Positions 1 through 10,633 of a stretch of DNA of 64,000 nucleotides are shown here, piece after piece. Made by a program: the position numbers and the translations under genes. Source of the stretch: Pomacea canaliculata (taxonomy: Eukaryota > Mollusca > Gastropoda > Architaenioglossa > Ampullariidae); contig NC_037602.1 of the NCBI RefSeq assembly GCF_003073045.1, positions 1,240,001 to 1,304,000 of the forward strand. Reading direction: 5' to 3'. A model generated the notes under the pieces. It worked only from the letters and a program-made list of their open reading frames with translations, was not told where the DNA came from and did not search any database. Positions within the stretch are counted from its first letter, which is position 1; each line of letters starts with the position of its first letter.

Positions 1-105
1 GTACATCTTTATGACATACATCCGCCCACAGACAAGCCTGAAGCTTGTACACCAGCACTCGCACTACGACCACAAGATACGAAACAACACGTACAAGGCA
101 GAACA

Positions 106-3100
106 TCAAAGAATTAGCTGAGTCTCAGGAAGACGATGTGAACAGCGATAATAACGTACCCCCTTGTCGATGCTCATCAGTTTGTGGTTCCTGTGTTTCC
201 CGTGGCTGTCCTCCCGTTTATACCCAGAGCACTCGTCGTTGCCCTCCGGTTCTTCTCTTCCGGAGCTGAGGAGATAGTTGGCGACATTCTTGCGAGGACC
301 TTTCGCCCCCTTTGGCTTCGCGTTGACCTCGAGCGCGTACTCCGGGTCACGCGCATGCTCCGGAACCTTGACCGCAATGGTGACGTCATCGTCAGTCTGC
401 TCAACGTTGACGTTGGACGCGAGGTCGGACGCCGCCTGCTCTCGGTGCAAGAGGTTGGCCTCGAGGTCCAGCTCCTCCGTGCACTTGAAATGGAACTTGG
501 CTGTCTCCCCGGGGTTCACAACCACAAGGCCATTCTTCTGCGAGGATTGACAAGTCCTACTTCTTCGGCGGCCTTGCCCACCCCGAATCCTATCGCCGGG
601 TTACTCGGGTAGGGGCGAGTGTCCTCAGGGACCTGGTCACATTCCAGACGAAAGGAGCAAATATGGTGGCGAGAGTCCGTCACGCCAGTCACCTTGATTT
701 TGTAGATACCTGCTACTGGGAATCGAATTCGAAGACATTTTTTTCTCTCGTCTCCAAAGCGAATAACGTATTTGTCCAACTGCAAAGCTGACCTCAACTT
801 GTGCTCAGAGCTTCTGTCGTCGAAGTACAGGGAATAATCCAGGGCAGCATCGAGATACTCGGAGTGGCCCAGTGAAATGTCACATCTCCCTGAGGACATT
901 ACAAGACAGTTCAAGATGACAAAAAGTAGGAGATGCAAAGTATACAGGCTTTCCTTCCTTAGATGGTCAATCAAGGCTGAAGCAATTGAATAATCCCCAA
1001 CATACATAGTGTGCTAAATATGAACGCTGACTTGCTTTGCATATATTTAGAAAAACTTTGAAATACTGTTATATGTATTTTTATGTATTAAATATGACAG
1101 AAAAAAGACTTTATATACTCTTTTGATTATTGTGCAATGGAAACTGCTTTGACTGCCTGTAACTCTGACCGTTGTGGGACTTCAAGATGGCTGCGTGCTG
1201 GGAGGTGAGCGTCAGTCCACAGCCAAAGTAGTACTTGGTGAACTGTGGCACATTGACAAACTTGGACAGCTCCCAGGGTTGTTTCAGCAGCTGCCACTCA
1301 GGCTTTGATGCCAAGCAAAAGTAAACAAATTGTTCTGGATCTGTCAGGAACCAGAACTCGTCTGTGGTGTATATTTTTTTCCCTGAGGAGACCCGCTCCC
1401 TGCACAAGTAAATGTAGGAGTTACCTCCCTCAAAAACAACAAAGTACTTGTTTGCTTTTTCCGGCTGTTCCCCAACTTCTTCAACACCATTTAGATAAGG
1501 GGACGAAACTGGTGGAGGTTGGACAAGACAGAGCATCAGTAAGTAGTCTCAAGTCTCATGTAGTTCGCTACAAAAAACTTGGTCTAACACCGTGACTAAA
1601 GGTGACAGCAGACACCACGTGACAACACGTGACAACACGTGACACGTGACAACACTTACGCCTCTCTCAATGATTGGCCGTTCTCCTCCACTTTGGTCCA
1701 GCCACCCGGCTGGAAGCCCTTGAGCTCCACGGCGGCCCAGTACGGGTGCACGAGTCGCCAGGTGCCGTCCACCCACACGGCGTTCCACAGAGAGTGCAGC
1801 CCCACCATCCCCTGTTGCCCCACCTCGTACCCGGCGGCCTTCGCCACCCCGCGGACCACCACACAGGGTAGACCAGCCGCCCTGCAAACCGCACTTTGAC
1901 ATTTGAGGAGGGCTGATAGGGACTCGTTCACACGCTTAGAAACATTACAGAGAGTAGCATTCACTGATGGAAGGCATTTTCATTCTTTAACACATTCTCT
2001 TCATTCACTCTTTTTCTTCCTCTTCATCTTCCTGATACATGTCTGATAGTGTGAGCTGGTCTTCTTTTTATCAATGGCCCTAGGAAAGCAGGTTTGCGAA
2101 CAACCGGGGCTGGTACCCAAAGGTTTGTCCTTATTTTATAGACCCGACACAAAGCTCTGTGTATTGTGAAAGTTTTAACAAAAATTTAGTTTACTGCTCC
2201 CTAAGGACAGTTATACCTGACAAAGTAAAACTATTTATCGTTTTTCCATAAATTTTGTTAATAAATTTTTTCCATTTTTGTATATCATGTCTGGTGCAAA
2301 ATGAAATCTTCGCTATCTAAAGGTGAATATTTACCTGCAGAGTAAAGCGAAGAAGCCAGTGTAAGTACCCTCGCCCTGTTGAATTAATTTCATGTAGCCC
2401 TCTGGTGAGTAAGCGTTCTTCACCTTGGGGAATCTCATTATTTCAATTTGCTGAGCAGACAGCCATGCGAAGATCGCCCTGACCTTCTGTAAATCGCTGA
2501 CCACACCTTCCAGCAAGTATTCCATGAGAGCGCTGTAGCTGGAGTTCAAAGACTCCGGTGCCTGCAGAGCAAATAAGTTTTGAAGAAATAAATAGACGAA
2601 TCCATCAATTTAATTAAAATATACTGTGTAATGAAGTTGTTTTCAAATTATTGTCTCCTGCTCCATCCCGCCAAATCCCGTTGAGCTGTCGTCCTGGCTG
2701 CTGATGTCCTCGTCTCTTGTCGTTGGACTCGTGGCTTCCTGGACCCCAGCATCCGCTGCTGATGTCTTAATGCGTTTTACTTGGGACTTGTGTATTTATC
2801 ATGTTCATTTAAATGATTATACTTTCCGCCTGTGGTGTTTTCATCATGAAAATTCTCCAAAAGCAAATGTAAACATTTTGTTTTCACCTCCTGAGCTCTG
2901 GTGTCAAGTGCCTGAAAGAAGACGTGGGTGTAGATCTCCTCCTTCCGAGTCAGTGGCGGGCTGGGTGGAGGGTACCCGGGTTCTGTGTCCGGCACATCGA
3001 TCTGTCATATTAGCCGACAAGTTGGAAGTAATACATACGGATTTCGTTATAACCTGGTATGCATGAAGGAGGACAGAAAAACAAGCAAGCAGACAACCGT

Positions 3101-3275
3101 TCTGTCATGGATATCTACTCTCGTGGTAACAAAGGAGAGAGTCAGTCAGGTGATGTACAGCAGAGACTGAGATTGAGGCTGATAGAGAGAAAGAGATGTT
3201 TGAATGCAGCCAGACGGCCGGCCGGCCAGTACACACCGGCTCGATGGGAGGATCGTTGCTGAGTGCGGACCCCAT
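106..3275 (-). CDS. KY1: kyphoscoliosis-peptidase/hillarin-like protein, 3' part outside window
   Basis: Six exons read on the minus strand: 3275-3237, 3001-2888, 2561-2335, 1881-1660, 1399-1170, and from 889 leftwards. Codon phase is consistent through 889-546. The start ATG gives MGSALSNDPPIEP, a myristoylation-like N-terminus. Exons 3-4 hold a transglutaminase-like fold (ALLCRAAGLP, then LWNAVWVDGTWRLVHPYW). Exon 5 holds the KY-family segment EFWFLTDPEQFVYFC, and exon 6 holds two beta-rich repeats. Family members (vertebrate KY, fly hillarin, worm ltd-1) are cytoskeletal or muscle-attachment proteins. The Cys expected about 11 residues before LLC is absent, and the triad Asp reads His (VHPYW), so peptidase activity is unlikely. 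Near 543-546 the frame slips by one base compared with KY2. After about position 256 the open frame runs to a stop at 106 without resemblance to KY2, and the true splice donor there is unclear. The downstream stalk-like module seen in KY2 would lie beyond the left edge. Confidence 0.85.
1614..1654. repeat. Short CACGTG-bearing tandem repeat in KY1 intron 4
   Basis: About four imperfect copies of a ten-base unit ACACGTGACA lie just inside the intron, next to the exon 4 donor (GC|GTAAG at 1659). Each copy contains an E-box core CACGTG. It looks like a small slippage repeat. Confidence 0.7.
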
Positions 3276-3315
3276 GACGTTACGTCACGCCACGTGCTGC
3301 ACGTGCAAGCAGGTC
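3276..3315 (-). promoter_or_regulatory. CRE and E-box cluster directly upstream of the KY1 ATG
   Basis: Immediately before the KY1 start codon lie a palindromic-type cAMP response element core (TTACGTCA, about 3281-3288) and two CACGTG/ACGTGC motifs within 30 bases. The arrangement fits a proximal promoter or 5' UTR, but only the motifs are visible. No TATA box was found. Confidence 0.35.
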
Positions 3316-6242
3316 ATTCAATGGCGAGGTCAAGGCTATGCTGTCTTGTTGTCATCTCTGATGATGTGATCTCCTAGTGCGTCCTCCTCTGGCTGTCGTC
3401 TAGGAAACACGGCAACATCAAAAACACATCATGATTTGTCTAGACCATGGAATCATTAGACTAGAATACCTCAGTGTGTGAACGTTTATCAATAATTATC
3501 TTTACATATACAAAGAAAATCTCTAAACAGCCATGAAAGGTTTGAACTGGAATAGTCACTCAGAGAAATATATATTTTTCAGCAGCTGAACATTTCTTGC
3601 AGTTTTCACTTTCGAAAAAGTTATTGACACTGGGGTGGTGAGCTGCTGGTGGTATGATGGAGGTGATGCAGTGCTAGATGCTGTTAGTAGCCATGGTGTA
3701 CATAGGAGTGTGGACAGACGAGAGAGGACTGCTAATTAGTGAGACAACAAAACTCAGTTTTCCCCTGAGACAAGGTATGAGTGAGACAGAATCCGCTTAC
3801 TGTGTAGACTCGGGTATCCCACAGGCACGAACAGGCAGGTGATCAGCGAAGTTCACATAAACTGTTCACATCGATAGGTTCACATACACGAAGTTCACAT
3901 ACGTTAAACCACAAAAATTTGCCAACCAAGTGATTCTCACGACAAAGTTTGGAAATAAACTCCGAAGCACGAAAGACAATCTAGCTCAAACTTCCCGAGT
4001 CTGAAATATAGCCCCTCTCAGAAACAGTGCAGTATTTTGTTTTCTTTTTCTTTTTTCCACCTCTGACATCTACAGATTATGTTCGAGTCCATTAGCAGGC
4101 CGTGGCTAACACTCAAAGCTGTTGGACTTGAATACAACTGCAGGGCATTGTATCCAACCTGCGACAGTCTTCCACTGGCATCTGGTTTCCGTCAGTAGAG
4201 TGAACATGGGGCTGGAGCTCCCGACTATAAGGTCCCAATCACGAATTTTGTTGACCCCAGGACCTATCTACGGGGAAGTGGTGGCTCATTAAGCAAACAA
4301 CTGATTGAGTCGGGTGGAGGGTCAGGAGTTAAAATACTGGTGGCGGTAAATCAGACAGCACTCTATCAACATCCTCTCATTGCAAGTCTGATTACATATT
4401 TACACTTTAAACAACTGTTTACTGCTTCGTCAGTCAAGTCGGATCAAGATTTCAAGGAAACTGTTCTCTGAAGATTCTTCCTGAAACAAGTACGCGGCTT
4501 ACATATTGCTTCGTGTCAGAGAGGACTGAAGTGGCAACAAGTCCAAGCACTTCAACACGATATCTAAACAAGCTGTTTATAATGTTACAATGTGAATACC
4601 TGTTTATTTATTTGTTTGTTTGTTTGGACATGAAGTGAGATTAGTGTTGTAGTCAATTATAGCGTGGTTGTAAACTTCATACAGTGAAGACAAACATTTT
4701 CTATCAAAGTTTGCTTCTTAATTAATTTATATTAATCATTAATTTTTAATTATTTGTAATTTACTAATGCTGTGACTGAGGTGTTAAACTGCCGCCGTAA
4801 AGAAATCTTTGTAATCCGCAATGTTTCACTTTACTTTCTATCACCAGCTTGTATTAACGTGTCCGTGCTTTGGACAGGTGTGTGAGTGCGTGACCTTTGA
4901 TCTCTGACAGTAAAATACAGGTGACGTCATTACAACGTCATAAACTACGTCAGTCCTCGTCCTCACGTCACGATCGGTTTCTACTTGTGAAGAGGACAGA
5001 ACGACAATGGCGATAACAAGCAAGTGAGTAGCAATCGAGTTGCAATCAATTGAGTAACAATTAAGTGAGTAGCAGTCAAGTGAGTAGCAGTCAAGTTGCA
5101 ATTAATTGAGTAACAATCGAGTGAGTAGCAACCAAGCGAGTAGCAGTCAAGTGAGTAACATAAACATTGTGGACTGGAGGTGTATGGCCGCCACACAGTG
5201 CAGTAGTACAGACTGCGGTAAGTAGTGTTTACTGTCCTGTCACAATGCCACAACATTTGTTGTTGTTTCCTCAAATGGAGAAGACGGTAGACACACTTCA
5301 CACAGTCATTGTACTCACGTGGTGCTGTGGTGCTCGTAGTACTCGTTATAGCAACAGTAATTGTATCCACGTTTGCTGTTTCGTGGCTTTGTTCAAAAGT
5401 GTGTTCTCTGTTCTCATTGGTTCCCGACAACAAAACTTCCTTTCGTTTTAAAAAAAAAAGCCCCACAGTCAGTCTGCAAGTGTTGTAGTTCCTCATTTTC
5501 CGCAGTCAGTTAATCCGGATGTAAAATTGTTTTCTTTACCCAATGTTTATTTTTTAATTATTTTTATTTCGTTCCTTCGCAATTTCTCTTCTTTACAATA
5601 AGTAAGGGATTATTATCCTCTTATCTCCTATCTATGAGATTTTCTGGACATAAAACCACATAAAACCACTGACTGCACGAAGTCGCTCCTGACCCCTTAC
5701 CCCACCTGACACTAGGATGCCCTACTCGCCACACCCAAGCTTTACAGGGTGGTCTCATTAAGCCATGTGTCAATGCACCATAGTCTTAGTCACCATGGTG
5801 GACACCCTAGTGGCCAGAAGGTAGACTGGCTTCAAACAAAGGAGTGGACAAGGACTGCTCCCCACCCTGTCACACCTGTCAGCCGCTGTGTCCACTTTCT
5901 CCTTGCAATGACCAGTACTGTCCGACAACAACAATCAGTTGCTACTTGTAAAGAGATTGACAAATATGAGGACGACGACGATGACGACATCGATTATGAT
6001 GAAAGATGTTCAATAAAACCTGTTCAGTGCCAGTTATGGCCGTCTCCAAACTGGCTCGTTGTAGCAGTGCCAGCAGAAAAAACTAAATCTGTTATTCTCA
6101 TTTCTTATTGATTACTGACCATCGTCTAATAACGATTTGTGTTAATCTGTTCTCAGGTGTAAACAAATCCTGTCCAGAAGAATTATTGATCCTGATAGAA
6201 ATTCCGACATTCGAATTTTTTATCATTCTGCGCACGCATAAC
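3316..6242. other. Spacer between KY1 and the glycosyltransferase gene
   Basis: No gene recognised. It contains a 15-bp minisatellite (5017-5161) and AT-rich DNA. A 120-codon open frame (5749-6111) has an acidic run from GAC/GAT repeats; it has no recognisable domain and probably is not a gene. An acceptor-like TTCTCAG at 6150-6156 is followed by an open frame that runs in phase into the glycosyltransferase ATG. Confidence 0.6.
5017..5161. repeat. 15-bp minisatellite
   Basis: About nine to ten degenerate copies of a unit close to GTGAGTAGCAGTCAA, some shortened to 13 bases. Because 15 is divisible by 3 the frames stay open through it, which explains the repetitive open frames on the minus strand here. 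Confidence 0.8.
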
Positions 6243-8543
6243 ATGCTTTTATTTGGGTAAGTAAACAAGTTTATTGTTTGCTTGATTATTCTGGTTTTAT
6301 TTGTATTCAGTGAAGGTACTAGTCCTCAGTGTCATCGTTAGGGACATACCCGTAAAGCAAACAGCGGGTATTTTATATACACTGCAGGGTACTTGTGACA
6401 CATGTTATTACCTTTCATACTGAAATATTGAAGTAAAGAAGACTCGCCATCTGTATCATCCTCTCAGTCCTAGGGACCTACATCGCCCTTTACAGAGTCA
6501 CGTGTCTGTGAATGCTTTCCCGGTCAGTTGAAAACATAGCTATGTCGAAGATTAAAAGTACGACTATTATAAATAAAACTAATACCTCAAACTAATCATT
6601 TTCGTTGCTGTTGTTGTTTACAGCCTCGGAAGGTGGTTTTTTTACCGCCGCAAATCAAATATCTTCAGAGGCCGTGCTTTTTTATTGGCTGCCTTGGTTC
6701 TGGTTATCTTCCTTGTCAACAGACTTCCGCTTCCGATTTACCGATTTTTCTCTTCCCTTACCTTGCTGAGTGAGTAAAGCAATGATATTATTGTAGTTCA
6801 TGTGTCTTTGTAGTAAGCCTGGGCTGTACCACGTGCAGGTTCATTTTGAATATTCTACGACTAGCGAACAGCTCTCCAGCGAACCGCCGCCATATTGTTG
6901 AAGAATACTTTTTTACAAATGCATTCATCAGTCATTTCATCAGGGGTTGCCATGTAATCTGTGTAATCCAGACAGTCAGCCGGTCAGCCGGTCAGCCAGT
7001 AAGGTATTTTGTTTCCTGTCCGTATACTCTTTTCATGAAGCTTGTTTCAGCGCTGTTTTCTGTCCGCTATCAAGGATGCAGGTATCAGCTCGTTCAAGAC
7101 GATTTCTTCAACAACATGCCGATTCCCGAGGACCCACTGCTGTTGCCCTTCCCTGAGTTCAACACGTCGAGCCTTCCAAAAGAGGGCGACGCCATGATGC
7201 AGAAAAGAATTCACCAGATCTTTATGTCAGAGCAGATACCTATCGTCTATGAGTCAACAATCAAGTGAGCATCTTTCCCACAAACACTTTTGAAGCTGTT
7301 TTCTTTTGTCTTTGTTCAAACTCTCTGATGGTGTGAACAGCTTTTAGCAACAGCGTCTCTCTATGTTGCTGACGACATGTCTCCCGTGTGTTTACCATGA
7401 TGTTGTTGTGGTGGTTGTGCTATGTTGCTTTGTTTTTGTTTGGAAACAATATTCAGACCGTGGACGAGGAAGAGTTTACCTAGGTTTACTGCCACTAATC
7501 GACTACCATTAAGCACAGTGCCATAGACTGAAAGACAAGAAGTAATCTCAGAGAAAGCGGATAGCCGAGTGGTTAGAAGTCTGGAGTCCGAAACTGAGAG
7601 GAAGGCCGGTTCGATACCCTTGTAGTGCAGCAAACTGTGTCTTAATGTGCGTCTCACTGCAAGCTCGATATGTTCAGCCCTCTTCCTCCGGTCTTTACTC
7701 AAAAGGACAAGGATGTAGGTCTAGCATACCCCTCCATTGCCACAAGCCTTCTGGTCTATCTTTTCCAGATCATGGATGGTGCACCACCCGGACTGGGAGT
7801 ACAGGTTGTGGACACCTCAGCGACTGGAAGAGCTGCTGCAAGTCAAGTACCCTCATTTCGTCGATACCATCAACCTTTATGTCCTGGACAGCCAGAGGGC
7901 CAGTCTCCTGCGCTTTCTGGTGCTGCTGGAGTTCGGCGGCCTCTTCCTGGAGCTGAACATGCACAGCCTGCGCTCCCTCAATCCCCTCACCTACCAGTCC
8001 TCCTGCTTCCTTGTCATGGAACCTTACGAGACCTCCGTGTCTGATGCCACTTTCTTCGGGATGTTCAGCGACCACTTCATCGGCTGCAGAGCCCACCATC
8101 CTTATCTGAAGGCTTTGCTGGTGAAGCTGCAGTACCTGCGGTACTTTGAGAGTTTCGACAGACCCATCGCCTACTACATGCACTTCGTGTACACCATGTA
8201 CGCTGGAGCGCACGTCACCTTCAGTCCCACGCACCCCAACTACGTCCTCCTGATGACCCCTTACCCCGTGTTTCCCTTCTCTGATCCCACCAGGCACGAA
8301 GCCCTGTACCGGACATGCGCAGATAACTACGTCTATTTGTCTCCCTCACACAAGCGGGTGTGTCAGCATCTCAAGAGGCAGAAGCCACTCCAACAGCGGC
8401 TGGCATCAGCCTTTGCTTTGCGTCAGCCATGTCCCCTCTTAAGTGTCAACCGACTTTGGGCTGTTCCTTCCATGCACATCCGGGCTATTGTACCCAAGAT
8501 CAACATGACATTTCGTATTCGAGGTTCCAACGACTACATCTAG
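6243..8543 (+). CDS. GT32-like (Gly_transf_sug) type II membrane glycosyltransferase, DxD degenerate
   Basis: Four exons: 6243-6256, 6624-6769, 7075-7264, 7769-8543 (374 aa), with phase consistent at every junction. A short basic cytoplasmic tail (WFFYRRKSNIFRGR) precedes a membrane segment (AFLLAALVLVIFLVN, about residues 24-38), the layout of a Golgi type II enzyme. The lumenal part shows GT32-family landmarks: KRIHQIF, then WMVHHPDWEYRLWTPQRL, then QRASLLRFLVLLEFGGLF. At the position of the family's metal-binding DxD the sequence reads ELN, and the Asp normally found in the preceding QRADLLRY-type motif is Ser. It may therefore be inactive or use another mechanism; the substrate is unknown. 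Sequons NTSS and NMTF are present. The start is uncertain because the frame is open upstream of the ATG to an acceptor-like site at 6156. The gene lies between the two KY paralogues, on the opposite strand. Confidence 0.8.
7557..7640 (+). repeat. tRNA-derived SINE head
   Basis: An A-box-like TAGCCGAGTGG and a B-box GGTTCGATACC are spaced as in a tRNA-Ser/Leu-like promoter. They lie in intron 3 of the glycosyltransferase gene. No cloverleaf with a complete acceptor stem is evident, so a SINE or tRNA relic is more likely than a tRNA gene. Confidence 0.5.
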
Positions 8544-10633
8544 GACTACTAGCTTATCTACAGTTGCTAGCTTCACCAGCTGGCAACAATGGGAAATAGC
8601 TAGAGACAGAGGAGAGGGAAGGGATGGGTGATCAAGTGTTGGTGAGGGGAGGGATGCTCGGTTGGGAGAGTGAAAAAGTGTGAGAAAAAGTGTGTTTGAT
8701 TTTCAATGTTTCTTTTTTTCTGTAGAATAAGGTAGTCGTATTAGTTCACTGGGGCGTGGCCACTCCGATTCTATTTCTTTGAAATGATATTAATTAAAAT
8801 CATATCAATATATCATTTAATAGTAGTAATCTTAGTGTCAGAAACACCTTGTCAGTTTTGTTTAAAAGGCAACATTTAAACAAAATTTATTTAAATACAT
8901 TTATTTTATTTTATCTTTGTACTTAAAATAAACAATATTTTCTTACTACAAATGGGTCTAACCCCGTAAAAGTGGAAACGTTTTCATGAGACCAGTTACA
9001 ATGATTGATGGAAAAAAAATATAAGTACATTTTTATCAATCTTTGAAAAAAAAATTAACAGAAATCTTAACAATCGGCTGAAGTGCTTCTGTAATGTCTA
9101 CTTATTTTAAATACAGTGTTGTCGATCTTAGGAGTTGATATCTTGATTCCCTCTGTACACTTTGTAAGTGCTCTGGCTGATGTTTCGTCCTCAATGTTTA
9201 ATAAATACACCAATCAATCTTTTTCGTTTGTATAAACACAGACCACACAAAAAACACATCTTTGTCTCATGCAAGAACATTTACAAACATGTCAGATGTT
9301 GATCATGCATGCGCGCACACACACACAGAATATCACCCCTTCCTTAAACACATGTACGCACATGCACTGCCATAAACAAAGTAATTGTGAGAATACAACA
9401 TAACACAACATAATGCTACAAGTCTTTGTGCGTCGTTGACAATAAAGTATAATACACCATAATTCTACAAGTCTTAGTTCCTGTTGTTGACAAGCCCAGG
9501 CTGCCCTTCAGATCCGACATTTAACGTCTAAGGGACGCTATCATGTTCTTTACTGACGCAGTTACTTCCCTTACCTTGTATGTGAATTTTCCGTGTTTAT
9601 GGAGCATACGAGGCGCAGGCTTCATACGAAACAAACACAGACAACTAACTATGCAAGATAAAGCTCAGAAGAAAGACACTGAGGGACTCTGTTGATATAC
9701 AATATTTTGACATGGAGCATTTAAACATGTGAGTTAAGACTATGAGTTCTCTATTCTACCGGCGCTACCCTTGCTGTAGGTAACAACACGAGAAAACACC
9801 GCCAACGATTGATAATTTAGCTAAATATGGGTGATGAAACAAAGTCTTGTGCTTTATTGCTGTTATGGTTATGTAAACCCTAATACTTCGCCTTTAGTCG
9901 ACTTTTAGTCAACCTGCCGCTTGTGGCCACCCTGAATACAAGACAGCAAGTACCATAGCGAGCCCCCCAAGAGCAAAATCGAAAGAAAAAAAAAATAGGG
10001 CGAATTTCAAACATTAAGCAACTATAAGAATAAACAACTGTGTTGGACTGAGTGGGTCGACTTCCAGCCGTCACGGCACCGACAAAAGAGATGTAGTGGG
10101 GATAAATACAAACAATAATATTGATAATTATAGCAACTTATACACTGTCTTTCTGTTATTTATTCGTCCTTTGTTCCGGCAAGTATACATTAATTTACAC
10201 TTAAATACATTAAAACTACTTACAGATTCTAAAGCAAGATTTTCTGTCACAAACGAGGCCTAATGTAGCTCGACTCATGTCACGTGGGATACAGTGACAG
10301 CTCCACTCATGTCACGTGAGATACAGAGACAGCTCCACTCATGTCACGTGGGATACAGTGACAGCTCCACTCATGTCACACGTGACAGAGATCTCTCGAT
10401 TTGTGTCACACATCAGCGAGATGCTACCAGCTTCTCTTGTTTCTTCTTCTCTTGAACAATGTTACGACTCTGAAAACCCACAACACGTGAACAGATGGGA
10501 GGATATTCACCAAGATTTGTGGAAACAGTATCTTGCCCTGAGCTTTCCCAAGTGTTAGAAAAAAAACGTTTTCTCTACTGGACCTTTAAACAGTAAAGTA
10601 GAAGGGTTGACGAGTCAGTGCCCTGTGTCTTAC
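8544..10633. other. Convergent 3' region between the glycosyltransferase gene and KY2
   Basis: Candidate poly(A) signals AATAAA on the plus strand at 8927-8932 and 9200-9205 could end the glycosyltransferase mRNA. On the minus strand AATAAA (plus-strand tttatt at 9853-9858) could end KY2. A possible terminal KY2 exon follows an acceptor at about 9935 and would add GGHKRQVD before a stop, but nothing supports it beyond phase. Apart from a short CA repeat near 9318 and the 10268-10390 repeat, nothing else is seen. Confidence 0.45.
10268..10390. repeat. 32-bp tandem repeat with E-box cores
   Basis: Nearly four copies of a unit beginning CTCCACTCATGTCACGTG and ending GATACAGTGACAG. The first three keep CACGTG; the last is rearranged to CACACGTG. 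It lies downstream of the last identified KY2 exon. Confidence 0.8.

Noticed and set aside
1500-1536. Alternative acceptor (CCTCCACCAG) for KY1 exon 5
   Set aside because: It would break codon phase with exon 4. The acceptor at 1400 keeps phase and matches the length of KY2 exon 5 exactly.
5749-6111. 120-codon frame with an acidic DDDDDD run
   Set aside because: The acidic run is a GAC/GAT repeat; no motif or splice context supports a gene.
7770-8297. 175-codon frame antisense to the glycosyltransferase
   Set aside because: Shadow of a GC-biased real exon; the sense strand carries the recognisable family motifs.
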